This document shows positions 52,661 through 60,395 of a stretch of 64,000 nucleotides of DNA, piece by piece. The translations under genes were made by a program, and so were the position numbers. The stretch is taken from NCBI GenBank assembly GCA_016714225.1, contig JADJNS010000001.1:186001-250000 (forward strand), given 5' to 3'. The notes under the pieces are model-generated. The model searched no databases, was not told where the DNA came from, and was given only the letters and a program-made list of their open reading frames with translations. How positions within the stretch are numbered: position 1 is the stretch's first letter; every line of letters starts with the position of its first letter. This DNA comes from Archangiaceae bacterium. Its GTDB lineage: Bacteria > Myxococcota > Myxococcia > Myxococcales > Myxococcaceae.

Positions 52661-54686
52661 GCATCGTGGTCTCAGGCGCGGGCGCCGCATGCGCCGTCGG
52701 CACCGGCTGCGATGCGCTGTGGCAGGCGCTCAGCGAGGGGCGCGACGGCCTCGCACCGGTGCGCCGCTTCAGCGTGGCCGAGTTCAAGGGCCAGCTCGCG
52801 GGGCTGTGGCCCGAGCTCGAGCAGGGCCTCCCCAAAGGGCGCGCGGCCCTGACGCTGGCGCTCGCCGCGGCGAGAGAGGCCGTCACCAGAGCCTCCCTCT
52901 CCCCCCTCGGGGGAGAGGGTCGGCGTGAGGGGCCAGAATCGCAGTGCTGGTGGGCACCTGCTTCGCAGAAGAGCTGCAAGGCTTCAGCGAGCTGGCGCAG
53001 CGCCTCGCGGCCGAGCTGGGCGCGACCGGCCCCGCGTTCATCGTGTCGACGGCGTGCTCGTCGTCGACCACGGCGATCGGCCTGGGGCGTGACCTGCTCG
53101 AGCGCGGAGAAGCCGACGTGGTCATCGCGGGCGGCGTCGACGTGATGACGCGAGAAGTCTTCGCGGGCTTCCACGCCATCGGAGTCGTCGCCGAAGAGCG
53201 CTGCGCTCCGTTCGGCCAGACGGTGGGCCTCACGCTGGGTGAAGGCGCGGGGTTCGTGGTGCTCGAGCGCGAAGCGGCCGCCCGCGCGCGTGGCGTCGAG
53301 CCGTGGGGCCACGTGCTCGGCTACGGGCTCTCGGCCGACGCGCACCACGAGACGGCGCCCGACCCGTCGGGCAGCGGGGTGCGGCGGGCCATCGCCTCGG
53401 CGCTCGAAGACGCGGGGGTGTCGAGCGTCGACTTCATCAGCGCGCACGGCACCGGCACCGACTCGAACGACGCGGCCGAGTGGCGCGGCATCGAAGCAGC
53501 GCTGAGCCGCCCCGCTCCCCTCACCGCCACGAAGTCGTTCATCGGCCATACGCAAGGCGCCGCCGGAGTGCTCGAGCTGATCGCGACGCTGCTGTGCATG
53601 CGCAAGGGCGTCGTACCGCCGACCCTGCGCGCGGAAGCCCGTCGCGCCGGCATCACCGCGAACGTCGTCACCGGAAACAAGCCGGTGCCCCTCGAGGTGA
53701 ACCGCGCGCTCAAGCTCTCGGCGGCCTTCGGCGGAGCCAACGCCGCGCTGATCATCGGGCGCAACTCAGAACCGAGAAACCCACCCGAACGCCGCCGCGT
53801 CTTCGTCTCGGGCATCTCGGCCCTCGGCCCGCACGGGTTCACCGTCGAAGCGCTGCAGGCGGCGACCGCCGCGCTCGACGGCGCCGTGCCCGCGTTCGAG
53901 CTGACCGACTGGGTGCGCTCGGCGCCCGAGCGCGACCTCGACCCGTCGGGCCGCTACTGCACCGCGGGAGTGGCGCTGGCGCTCGCCGACGCGAAGCTGA
54001 CCGTGCGCGGCGCCGCCCGCGAGCGCACCGGGCTGTTCACCGGCAGCACCCGCATGCCGGCCCGCAGCGTTCACGAGACGCAGGTGAGCATCGAGCGCCG
54101 CGGCGTGCTCGGTGTCGCGGCGGTGCCCTTCACGCACATGGTGCTGAACGCGCCGGCGGGAAAGGCGGCCAAGCTGCTGTCACTGAAAGGGCCGCTGCTC
54201 GCGCTCTCGGCGGGAGCGGCGAGCGGGCTCTTCGCCATTGCGCGCGCCGCCGAGCACCTCGCGGCGCGGCGCTGCGCAGACGTGCTGCTCGCCGGCGGGC
54301 TCGATGAGCTGGCCGCGCCCCCTCACCCGCGTGCTGCCGAGGGGGCGGCCTTTGCGGCGCTGACCACCTCGGCGAGCGCGGTCGAGCTGCTCGGGTGGGG
54401 CCTCGCCGGCCCTGAGCGTCTCGACGACGCGGTGCGCGCGGCGATGCGGCACTGCCCCGAGGTCGACGGCGTGCTCACCACCGTGGCGTACGACGCCTTG
54501 CGCACGCCGCTCGGCACGCGCGACCTCGCGGCGCAGCTCGGGGCCGCCGAAGCCACCGCGTCGGCCTTCGCCTTCGTGCTCGCGGTCGCCCAGCTGCGGG
54601 CCGGCAAGGCACGGCGGCTGCTCGTGCTCTCGGGCAGCGCCTCGCTCACCTGCGCGGTCGTCGTGGGAGGCGCGAATGGACTCTGA
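52657..54686 (+). pseudogene. Ketosynthase fused to a CLF-like second ketosynthase, interrupted by a REP-like insertion
   Basis: Ketosynthase (KS) gene starting at an overlapping GTG. The first domain has a thiolase fold with the active Cys in STACSSST, His in HGTGTDSNDAAE and His in FIGHTQGAAG. After about residue 370 a second KS-like half begins (RRVFVSGISALGPHGFTV), but its active-site position is LSAGAASG without Cys, as in chain-length factors. This makes a KS-CLF fusion. The reading frame changes between 52929 and 52940. The break lies at a 42-nt palindromic element (52891-52932) flanked by CCAGA; removing the element and one CCAGA gives VTRIAVLVGTCFAEE in one frame. The KS domain is thus disrupted in this sequence, unless that insertion is an assembly artefact. 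Confidence 0.85.
52891..52932 (+). mobile_element. REP/MITE-like palindromic insertion with 5-bp direct repeats
   Basis: A CCCTCTCCCC (52895-52904) and GGGGAGAGGG (52910-52919) stem with a 5-nt loop, followed by TCGGCGTGAGGGG. CCAGA occurs on both sides (52886-52890 and 52933-52937), as expected for a target-site duplication. A related sequence is present at 17137-17174. Such short palindromes move through a transposase acting in trans (RAYT type); none is in the window. Confidence 0.7.
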
Positions 54687-56010
54687 GCTGAAGGCGTACC
54701 TGGCGCGGCGCGAAGAGGTGCTGGCCAAGATTCGCCGCATGCTGGTGGTGAGCTTGAACCTCCGCCGCAGGCCCGAAGACATCGACCCCGACACCGCGCT
54801 GTTCGGCACCGGGCTCTCCATCGACAGCATCGACGCGGTCGAAATCATCGTCGCGCTCGAAATCGAGTTCGGCGTCAAGCTGCCCGACCCCGTCGAGCGC
54901 CGCCGCGCGCTGCGCAGCGTGAACGCGCTGGTCGACCTGGTGATGCAGCAGCCCGTCTCTCCCCGCGGGCGTGAAGGGGCCGCCCCGTCGAAACCCCACC
55001 CGATTCGCACCTCCTGCGCGGTGACCAAGCTCGACCACGTGCACCCCCTGCGCATCTCGGGGCCGGGCGTGCTCGACCTGCTCGACGTGGCCACCACTTC
55101 GCGCCTGTTCGTGCGCGAAAACCAGATTCTCCAGACGCTGCTGCTGGGCGCCGACGGCCGCCCCTTCGCCGACGCCTTCGTCGGCCTCGACGAAGACTCG
55201 TGGCTGCTCTTCGCCGAGGGCCCCAGCCGACCCGCGCTGCTCGAGCACCTGCAGAGCGTGCGCGCCCGTCACGCTCCCGACGCCGACGCGACCGTCACCG
55301 ACCTGCGCGACACCCACGAGCTGTGGGGCGTCGACGGCCCGTTCGCCTGGGAGCTCGTCTCGCAGCTGCTCGGCCCCGAGGTGCTCGGCGCGCCGTACCT
55401 CTCGTTTCTCACCCTGCGCGAGGTGGTCTGCGTGCGGGCGGGCAAGACCGGCGAGTACGGCTACATGCTGCTGGTGCCCAAGCCTCGCGCCGCCGAGGTC
55501 TGGGCGAAGCTGCTCGAGCTCGGCGCGCCGCTCGACCTGGCGCAGGGCGACCTCGCCGCGCTCGACCTCTGCGCCCTCGAGAACTGGCACTACAGCATTC
55601 GCCTCACCTCGCTGTTCCCCGACGAGCTGCAGCTGCGCTGGCGCATCGACCTCGCCAAGCGCTTCGAGGGCGCCGAGGCCTTGAAGGCGCGCGCCGCCCA
55701 GGGCGTCGCACGGCGCGTCACCTGCTTCGTCGCCAGCGGGCCGCTCGAGCCGGGGGCCGCCCTCGCGCTGAACGGCGCCGAGGTGGGCACCGTGGTGGCG
55801 GCGGCGCTCTCTCCCACGCGCGGCGACTGGGTCGGCTGGGCGTCGCTCGACGTCGCGCTCGCGGCACCCGGGGTCTCTGCGCTCACCGCGCAAGACGTGA
55901 CGCTCACCACCGTCTCGCCGCCGCTCATCGACAACCGCAGCCTGTTCGTCGACCCGCGCAAGCACAGCTACCGCGGCGAACAAGAGCTGCCGCCGCTGGT
56001 GTCGCGTTGA
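54676..56010 (+). CDS. Acyl-carrier-protein domain fused to a GcvT (folate-binding) domain
   Basis: A 444-residue fusion starting at an ATG that overlaps the KS gene by 11 bp. Residues about 1-90 are an acyl carrier domain: the 4'-phosphopantetheine Ser is in LSIDSIDAVEII (Ser 51), with IEFGVKLPDPVERRRALRSV after it. A Pro/Arg linker follows. Residues about 115-435 have the GcvT/YgfZ fold, which binds tetrahydrofolate in the glycine cleavage T protein and its relatives: LDHVHPLRISGPGVLDLLDV, LLLGADGRPFADAF, AGKTGEYGYMLL and DLAALDLCALENW. The usual catalytic Asp of T protein is hard to place. The fusion suggests one-carbon chemistry, or a folate-sensing step, on an ACP-bound chain. I know of no described pathway with this arrangement. 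Confidence 0.85.
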   Translation: MDSELKAYLARREEVLAKIRRMLVVSLNLRRRPEDIDPDTALFGTGLSIDSIDAVEIIVALEIEFGVKLPDPVERRRALRSVNALVDLVMQQPVSPRGREGAAPSKPHPIRTSCAVTKLDHVHPLRISGPGVLDLLDVATTSRLFVRENQILQTLLLGADGRPFADAFVGLDEDSWLLFAEGPSRPALLEHLQSVRARHAPDADATVTDLRDTHELWGVDGPFAWELVSQLLGPEVLGAPYLSFLTLREVVCVRAGKTGEYGYMLLVPKPRAAEVWAKLLELGAPLDLAQGDLAALDLCALENWHYSIRLTSLFPDELQLRWRIDLAKRFEGAEALKARAAQGVARRVTCFVASGPLEPGAALALNGAEVGTVVAAALSPTRGDWVGWASLDVALAAPGVSALTAQDVTLTTVSPPLIDNRSLFVDPRKHSYRGEQELPPLVSR

Positions 56011-56741
56011 GGTTCGACGGCCGCACGGTGGTGGTGACCGGCGCCTCGCGCGGGCTGGGCCGCGCCATGGCCCAGGCCTTCGCCGCCGAAGGGGCGTTCG
56101 TCTACATCGGTTTCCTGCGCGCCGAAGCCGAGGCCGCCGAGACGGTGAAGCTCTGCGGCGCGAACGCGCGCGCGCTGCGCTTCGACGTCACCAGGGCCGA
56201 CGAGGTCGAGCGCGCCTTCACCCAGGTGCACGAGGCCCGCGGGCGCGTCGACGTGCTGGTGAACAACGCCGGCTGCTCGCGCGATGCGCCCGCGATGCTG
56301 GTCGACCCGGCCGAATGGCGCGAGGTGCTGGCAGTGAACCTCGACGGAGCGATGGGCTGCACCCGCGCGGTGCTCGCGCGCATGCTGCACGCCCGGAAGG
56401 GCGCCATCGTGAACGTGGCCAGCGCCACCGCGGTGCGCGCGAACCCCGGCCAGGCCGCCTACGCAGCGTCGAAGGGCGGGCTGCTCGCGCTCACCCGCAC
56501 CCTCGCCGCCGAGCTCTCGCCCAAGGGCATTCGGGTCAACGCGGTGCTGCCCGGAGTCATCGACGCCGGCATGGTGAAGCGAATGGACCGCCGCGCCCTG
56601 GAGAAGCTCGAGAGCCACGTGCCGCTCGGCCGCCTGGGGCAGGCCGACGAGGTCGCCCGGGCGGTGCTGTTCCTCGCCTCCGACGAGGCCTCGTACATCG
56701 TCGGCGCCGAGCTGCCGGTCGATGGGGGGCTGCTCTTGTGA
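56007..56741 (+). CDS. fabG: 3-ketoacyl-ACP reductase-like SDR (FabG family)
   Basis: A 244-residue NADPH-dependent ketoreductase starting at TTG that overlaps the previous stop (TTGA). Cofactor motif VTGASRGLGRAM, NNAG at residues 86-89, catalytic Ser near 139 (NVASA), Tyr 152 and Lys 156 (YAASK) and the C-terminal DGGLLL are all FabG-like. It should reduce the beta-keto group of the ACP-bound chain made by the KS-CLF. The operon order (KS, ACP, KR, MAT, DH) resembles type II fatty-acid or polyene synthases. Overlapping stop/start on both sides. Confidence 0.9.
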   Translation: MRFDGRTVVVTGASRGLGRAMAQAFAAEGAFVYIGFLRAEAEAAETVKLCGANARALRFDVTRADEVERAFTQVHEARGRVDVLVNNAGCSRDAPAMLVDPAEWREVLAVNLDGAMGCTRAVLARMLHARKGAIVNVASATAVRANPGQAAYAASKGGLLALTRTLAAELSPKGIRVNAVLPGVIDAGMVKRMDRRALEKLESHVPLGRLGQADEVARAVLFLASDEASYIVGAELPVDGGLLL

Positions 56742-57541
56742 GCGACGTCTTCCTCTTCCCCGGGCAGGGCAGCGAGGCGCCGGGCATGGGCGGCGAGGCG
56801 CTGACGCGACCCGGCCCGGTACGCACGCTGCTCGAGCGCGCGTCGAAGGCGATGTCAGTCGACCTGCCGGGCATCATCGAGCGTGGCACGCCGCAGCTGG
56901 CGCGCACCGAGGTGAGCCAGCCGGCGCTGCTCTGCATCGGGGTCGGCCTCGCGCTCGAAGCGCTGGCGCGCGGCACCCGGCCGCTGGCGCTGGCGGGGCA
57001 CTCAGTGGGCGAGCTGGCCGCGTTCTGCGTGGCGGGCTGTCTCGCGCCCGAAGAAGCGGTCGACGTGGTGCTCGACCGCGCGCGGCTGATGGGCGAGGCG
57101 GCGCGCACGCACCCCGGCGGCATGGCGGCGGTGCGCGAGCCGGTCGAAGGGTACGAGGTGGCGGCGCACAACGCTCCGCGCGAGTGGGTGGTGACCGGCG
57201 ACCGCGAGGCGCTGGCGAAGCTGAGCGTGGCGCACACCCGGCTGCCGGTGGCGGGCCCCTGGCACAGCCGGCACATGGCGAAGGCGGCCGAGCAGTGGCG
57301 GGCGTCGCTGCAGCGCGTGCAGTGGAAGCGGCCTCGCTTTCCCGTGGTGGCGAACGCCAACGGAGAGGTCATCGAAGAGCGCGACGACCTGGCCGAGCTG
57401 CTGGTCGCGCAGCTGACCCAGCCGGTGCGCTGGGCCGCGTCGGTGCAGACGCTGGTGAAGCTCGGCGCGAAGCGCTGGCACTTCTTCGGGCCCGAGAAGG
57501 TGCTCAAGGGTCTGCTGCGGGCCAACGAGGCGCTGGCATGA
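56738..57541 (+). CDS. fabD: Acyl-carrier-protein malonyltransferase-like (FabD family)
   Basis: A 267-residue acyltransferase that loads malonyl units onto the ACP. The N-terminal FPGQGSEAPGMG, nucleophile elbow AGHSVGELAAF (Ser 89) and downstream Arg in DRARLMGEA are normal for malonyl-CoA:ACP transferases. A catalytic His is likely in PWHSRHMAKA. It is somewhat shorter than typical FabD (about 300), with a truncated C-terminal subdomain. It starts at a GTG overlapping the reductase stop and its stop overlaps the FabZ-like start (ATGA). A dedicated enzyme here means the operon supplies its own extender loading. Confidence 0.88.
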   Translation: MSDVFLFPGQGSEAPGMGGEALTRPGPVRTLLERASKAMSVDLPGIIERGTPQLARTEVSQPALLCIGVGLALEALARGTRPLALAGHSVGELAAFCVAGCLAPEEAVDVVLDRARLMGEAARTHPGGMAAVREPVEGYEVAAHNAPREWVVTGDREALAKLSVAHTRLPVAGPWHSRHMAKAAEQWRASLQRVQWKRPRFPVVANANGEVIEERDDLAELLVAQLTQPVRWAASVQTLVKLGAKRWHFFGPEKVLKGLLRANEALA

Positions 57542-57996
57542 TTGACCCGCGTTCGCTCAAAGCCCTGACGCTGGCCGGCGCCGACCTCGAGCGGCTGATT
57601 CCCCACCGGCCGCCGATTCTCTTCGTCGAGGGCACCGACGCAATCGCCGACGACCCGCCGGCGCTCAAGGCGCACAAGCGCATCGCCCAGAACGAGCCGG
57701 TCTTCGCGGGGCACTTTCCCGGCGAGCCGGTGTGGCCGGGCGCGTACTGCATCGAGGGCCTGGCCCAGACTTGCGCGCTGCTCGGCGCGATACGGGCCGA
57801 CGGCAAGCCCGCGAGGGTGCTGCTGGCGGCGGTCGACGTGAAGCTCACCGCCCCGGTGCTGCCGGGAGACCGCCTCGACTACCTGGTGGTGTGGACCCAC
57901 TCGACCGACGCGCTGCACCGCTTCGACTGCGAGGCCAGCGTCGGCCGCCGCGTGACCGCGCGCGGCACGCTGACGTTGATGCAGGTGCCGACGTGA
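57538..57996 (+). CDS. FabZ-like 3-hydroxyacyl-ACP dehydratase
   Basis: A 152-residue hot-dog-fold dehydratase. The signature PHRPPILFVEG near residue 22 and GHFPGEPVWPGAYCIEGLAQ, with catalytic His 59 and Glu 73, are typical of FabZ/FabA. It makes the trans double bond after ketoreduction. No enoyl reductase gene is in the operon, so double bonds may be kept (polyene) unless another ER is supplied from elsewhere. The ATG overlaps the malonyltransferase stop, and its stop overlaps the next GTG. Confidence 0.9.
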   Translation: MIDPRSLKALTLAGADLERLIPHRPPILFVEGTDAIADDPPALKAHKRIAQNEPVFAGHFPGEPVWPGAYCIEGLAQTCALLGAIRADGKPARVLLAAVDVKLTAPVLPGDRLDYLVVWTHSTDALHRFDCEASVGRRVTARGTLTLMQVPT

Positions 57997-59219
57997 CCGC
58001 GCCCCCTGAGCGGCTTCTCGCCATCGCGCTCCTCTTTCTCTCGTGCGCCACGCCGCGGCTGGTGCTGTCTCGCCACGACGCCGAGCACCAGCGCCGCGCC
58101 GACCTCTACACCGACGGCACCGCGCAGTGGCTGGGTGAGGGCGGCGAGCGCTACGACTCCATCTCTGAGATTCAGCTCTCGTCGAAGGGGCTGGTCTACG
58201 TCGCGCACCGCGGCGCCAGCAGCTTCGTCGTCACGCCCACGCTCACCCTGGGCCCCTACGAGGCGGTGACCCAGCTGCTGCTCGCCGACGACCGCGCGGT
58301 CTTCGCTGCCGCCCAAGAGCGCCGCTGGCTCGCGGTGCGCGACGACGGCACCCATTCGAGGCCCTACCAGACGGTGCAGTCGCTGCGGCTGAGCCCCGAC
58401 GGCCGGCACTTCGCCTTCGTCGGCAGCGACGGCGCCTGCGCACGCGTCACCGTCGACGGCACCGAAGGGCCCTGCCACGAGCGCGTGCTCACCCTCGACG
58501 TCGACGACGACGGCCGCGCGGCCATCGTCATTCGCGAGAACCGCCTCGAGCGGGTGGTCTTTCAGCCCGGTGACGGCGGCACGCCCCAGCCCGCCGCCGA
58601 GGCCATCGCCGAGCTGCACGTGACGCGCGGTCACATCGCCTACGCCGCGCGCCATGGCCTGCGCTGGGCCGCGGTGGTCGACGGGGCGGTCTCTTCCGAA
58701 TGCGGGCGGGTGCGGCACCTGCGCTTCGGAGACGCTGGCCGGCGCACCGGCTGGGTGTGCGCAGACGGAGACCGGTCGGCGGTGGTCATCGACGGCCTCG
58801 AAGGCGAGCGCTGGCCGCAGGTCTCGGCGCCGCTGCTCCGCGATGACGCGACGGGCTGGGCCTACGTGGCGCACGACGCGAGCGGCGCCTGGGTCATCTC
58901 TTCCGACTCGCGGTTCGGCCCGTTCGCCGAGGTCAACGACCTCGCGCTCGGCCCCCACGGCGTCACCTTCGTCGCGCGCGAGAACGGCGCGTGCACGGTG
59001 GTGCACCGCGAGCGCCGCACCGAGCTCGCCGCGGTGGTCGACGGCAGCCTGGCACTGTCGGACGACGGAGAGCACTGGGGCCTCATCTCGGCCGACCCCA
59101 AGACCCGCACCTTCTGGCTCACCGTCGATGGCGCGCGGATGCGCGCGGTCACCGGTGAAGACGTGTTCGGCGGCTCGCCGCTGGGGCCGTGGGTTCGACG
59201 CTCGCTGGTGCAGCGATGA
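57993..59219 (+). CDS. Beta-propeller-like lipoprotein within the acyl operon
   Basis: A 408-residue lipoprotein starting at an overlapping GTG, with leader VTAPPERLLAIALLFLSC and a lipobox Cys. The rest is a series of short strands of the form LRLSPDGRHFAFVGSDG, LDVDDDGRAAIVI, LALSDDGEHWGLIS, about seven to eight blades like a WD40/TolB-type propeller. Cys pairs (CARVTVDGTEGPC, SSECGR) may be disulphides. A periplasmic or outer-membrane protein encoded between dehydratase and desaturase genes is unusual; it may carry, sense or export the product. No catalytic residues are visible. Confidence 0.7.
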   Translation: MTAPPERLLAIALLFLSCATPRLVLSRHDAEHQRRADLYTDGTAQWLGEGGERYDSISEIQLSSKGLVYVAHRGASSFVVTPTLTLGPYEAVTQLLLADDRAVFAAAQERRWLAVRDDGTHSRPYQTVQSLRLSPDGRHFAFVGSDGACARVTVDGTEGPCHERVLTLDVDDDGRAAIVIRENRLERVVFQPGDGGTPQPAAEAIAELHVTRGHIAYAARHGLRWAAVVDGAVSSECGRVRHLRFGDAGRRTGWVCADGDRSAVVIDGLEGERWPQVSAPLLRDDATGWAYVAHDASGAWVISSDSRFGPFAEVNDLALGPHGVTFVARENGACTVVHRERRTELAAVVDGSLALSDDGEHWGLISADPKTRTFWLTVDGARMRAVTGEDVFGGSPLGPWVRRSLVQR

Positions 59220-60220
59220 GCTGCTCGGTCGACGTGACGAAGTGCATTCGCTGCGCGGCGTGCGCCACCGTGGCGCCGCAGAGCTTCGCGGTCGGCGCCG
59301 GCCGGGCGCGCGTCACCCGGCAGCCCGCCACGCCGGCCGAGCACACCGCCGCCGCCGCCGCGGCCGCGCTCTGCCCCACCGACGCCATCTCCGTGTCCGG
59401 GGCGACGGGCGCGGTGCTCGAGCCGCAGCCGGCGCGCTACCGCGAGCTGGTCGAGGTCGCCGAGGGCGTGCGCTGGAAGGTGAGCGAGCTGCCCTGGTCG
59501 ACGCTCGACCGCGCCCACCTGCACCCCTCGCTCATCGCGCTGGTGCGAGAGATGGCGTTCTCCGAGCAGACCACCTTCTCGGCGACCCAGCGCTTCATGC
59601 AGGCGTTCGGTGACGACCTCGACTTCTCGCAGTGGGTTTCGGTGTGGTTCTACGAAGAGACGCGGCACCCGGTGGCGCTCTTGCGCTGGCTCGAGCTCGC
59701 CGGAGAGCCCCCGCCCGGCGACGACTTCGTGACCAGAGGCCGGGTCTCGGCGCCCTTCATGAAGTCGCGCATCGGCACGCTGGTGACCAACGTCATCTCG
59801 GAGATGTTCGCCGCCGAGGCCTACCGCGGCATGGCCAGCCACTCGCCCGAGCCGTTGCTCGCGGTCATCTCGCAGCGCATCTGCGGCGACGAGTCGCGGC
59901 ACGGGGCGAGCTTCTTCGCCTACGCGCGGGCCGCGCTGTCGACCTCGAGCCAGCCCGAGCGCGACCGGCTCGATGCGCTCAAGGTGCTGCACTTCTGGCT
60001 CAACGAGAGCGGCTCGGTGAGCCACCCGGTGAACGAGGCGATGGCCAAGATGGCCGGCCTGCGCGGAGCGCACGGCGTGCTGCCCGCGTACCAGCCTCCG
60101 CTGCAGCGGGTGACGCGCCTGGTGGGCTTGCTCACCGGCCTGCCGCTCACCCAGCCTGCCGACCTGCAGCCGCTGCTGCTCGAGCACACCGCGAAGCTGC
60201 ACGCAGGAGCGGCGCGATGA
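59216..60220 (+). CDS. Ferredoxin domain fused to an acyl-ACP desaturase-like diiron protein
   Basis: A 334-residue fusion starting at ATG 59216 that overlaps the previous stop. The first ~60 residues are a small ferredoxin with Cys 10, 13, 16 and 53 (KCIRCAAC and LCPTDA), a 3Fe-4S or 4Fe-4S site. From about residue 90 the fold is ferritin-like diiron: a first Glu near 114-119 (REMAFSEQ), EETRH at about 147-151, Glu in ISEMFAAEAYRG and DESRH at about 225-229. This spacing matches soluble acyl-ACP desaturases (EENRH, DEKRH in the plant enzyme). It would insert a double bond into an ACP-bound chain, with its own electron donor attached. Such a fusion is unusual. Repeat copy C follows the stop. 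Confidence 0.85.
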   Translation: MSCSVDVTKCIRCAACATVAPQSFAVGAGRARVTRQPATPAEHTAAAAAAALCPTDAISVSGATGAVLEPQPARYRELVEVAEGVRWKVSELPWSTLDRAHLHPSLIALVREMAFSEQTTFSATQRFMQAFGDDLDFSQWVSVWFYEETRHPVALLRWLELAGEPPPGDDFVTRGRVSAPFMKSRIGTLVTNVISEMFAAEAYRGMASHSPEPLLAVISQRICGDESRHGASFFAYARAALSTSSQPERDRLDALKVLHFWLNESGSVSHPVNEAMAKMAGLRGAHGVLPAYQPPLQRVTRLVGLLTGLPLTQPADLQPLLLEHTAKLHAGAAR

Positions 60221-60227
60221 AACCGAG

Positions 60228-60388
60228 CACCCTGAGCGGAGCCGCGAAGCGGCGCAGTCGAATGGGTGCCATCACCGCTGGAACGCGCAGCACCGCATAC
60301 TCCAGGCATCAAGCGGCACAGCGCCCGCCGCAATACGATGGAGTATCTGCCCTTCAGCCTCCGGCGAGCCCTGACCGGCTTCGAGGTT
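60228..60388 (+). repeat. Dispersed intergenic repeat, copy C
   Basis: Homologous to copies A (reverse) and B. It begins CACCCTGAGCGGAGCCGCGA and contains AGTCGAATGGGTGCCAT, CCGCATACTCCAGGC and CAATACGATGGAGTATCTGC. It separates the desaturase gene from the FAD enzyme gene and may add a processing or termination point. Confidence 0.8.
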
Positions 60389-60395
60389 GCCCCTC

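Noticed and set aside
52886..52937. Simple sequencing indel in the ketosynthase gene
   Set aside because: The palindrome with flanking CCAGA repeats explains the frame change fully without an error.
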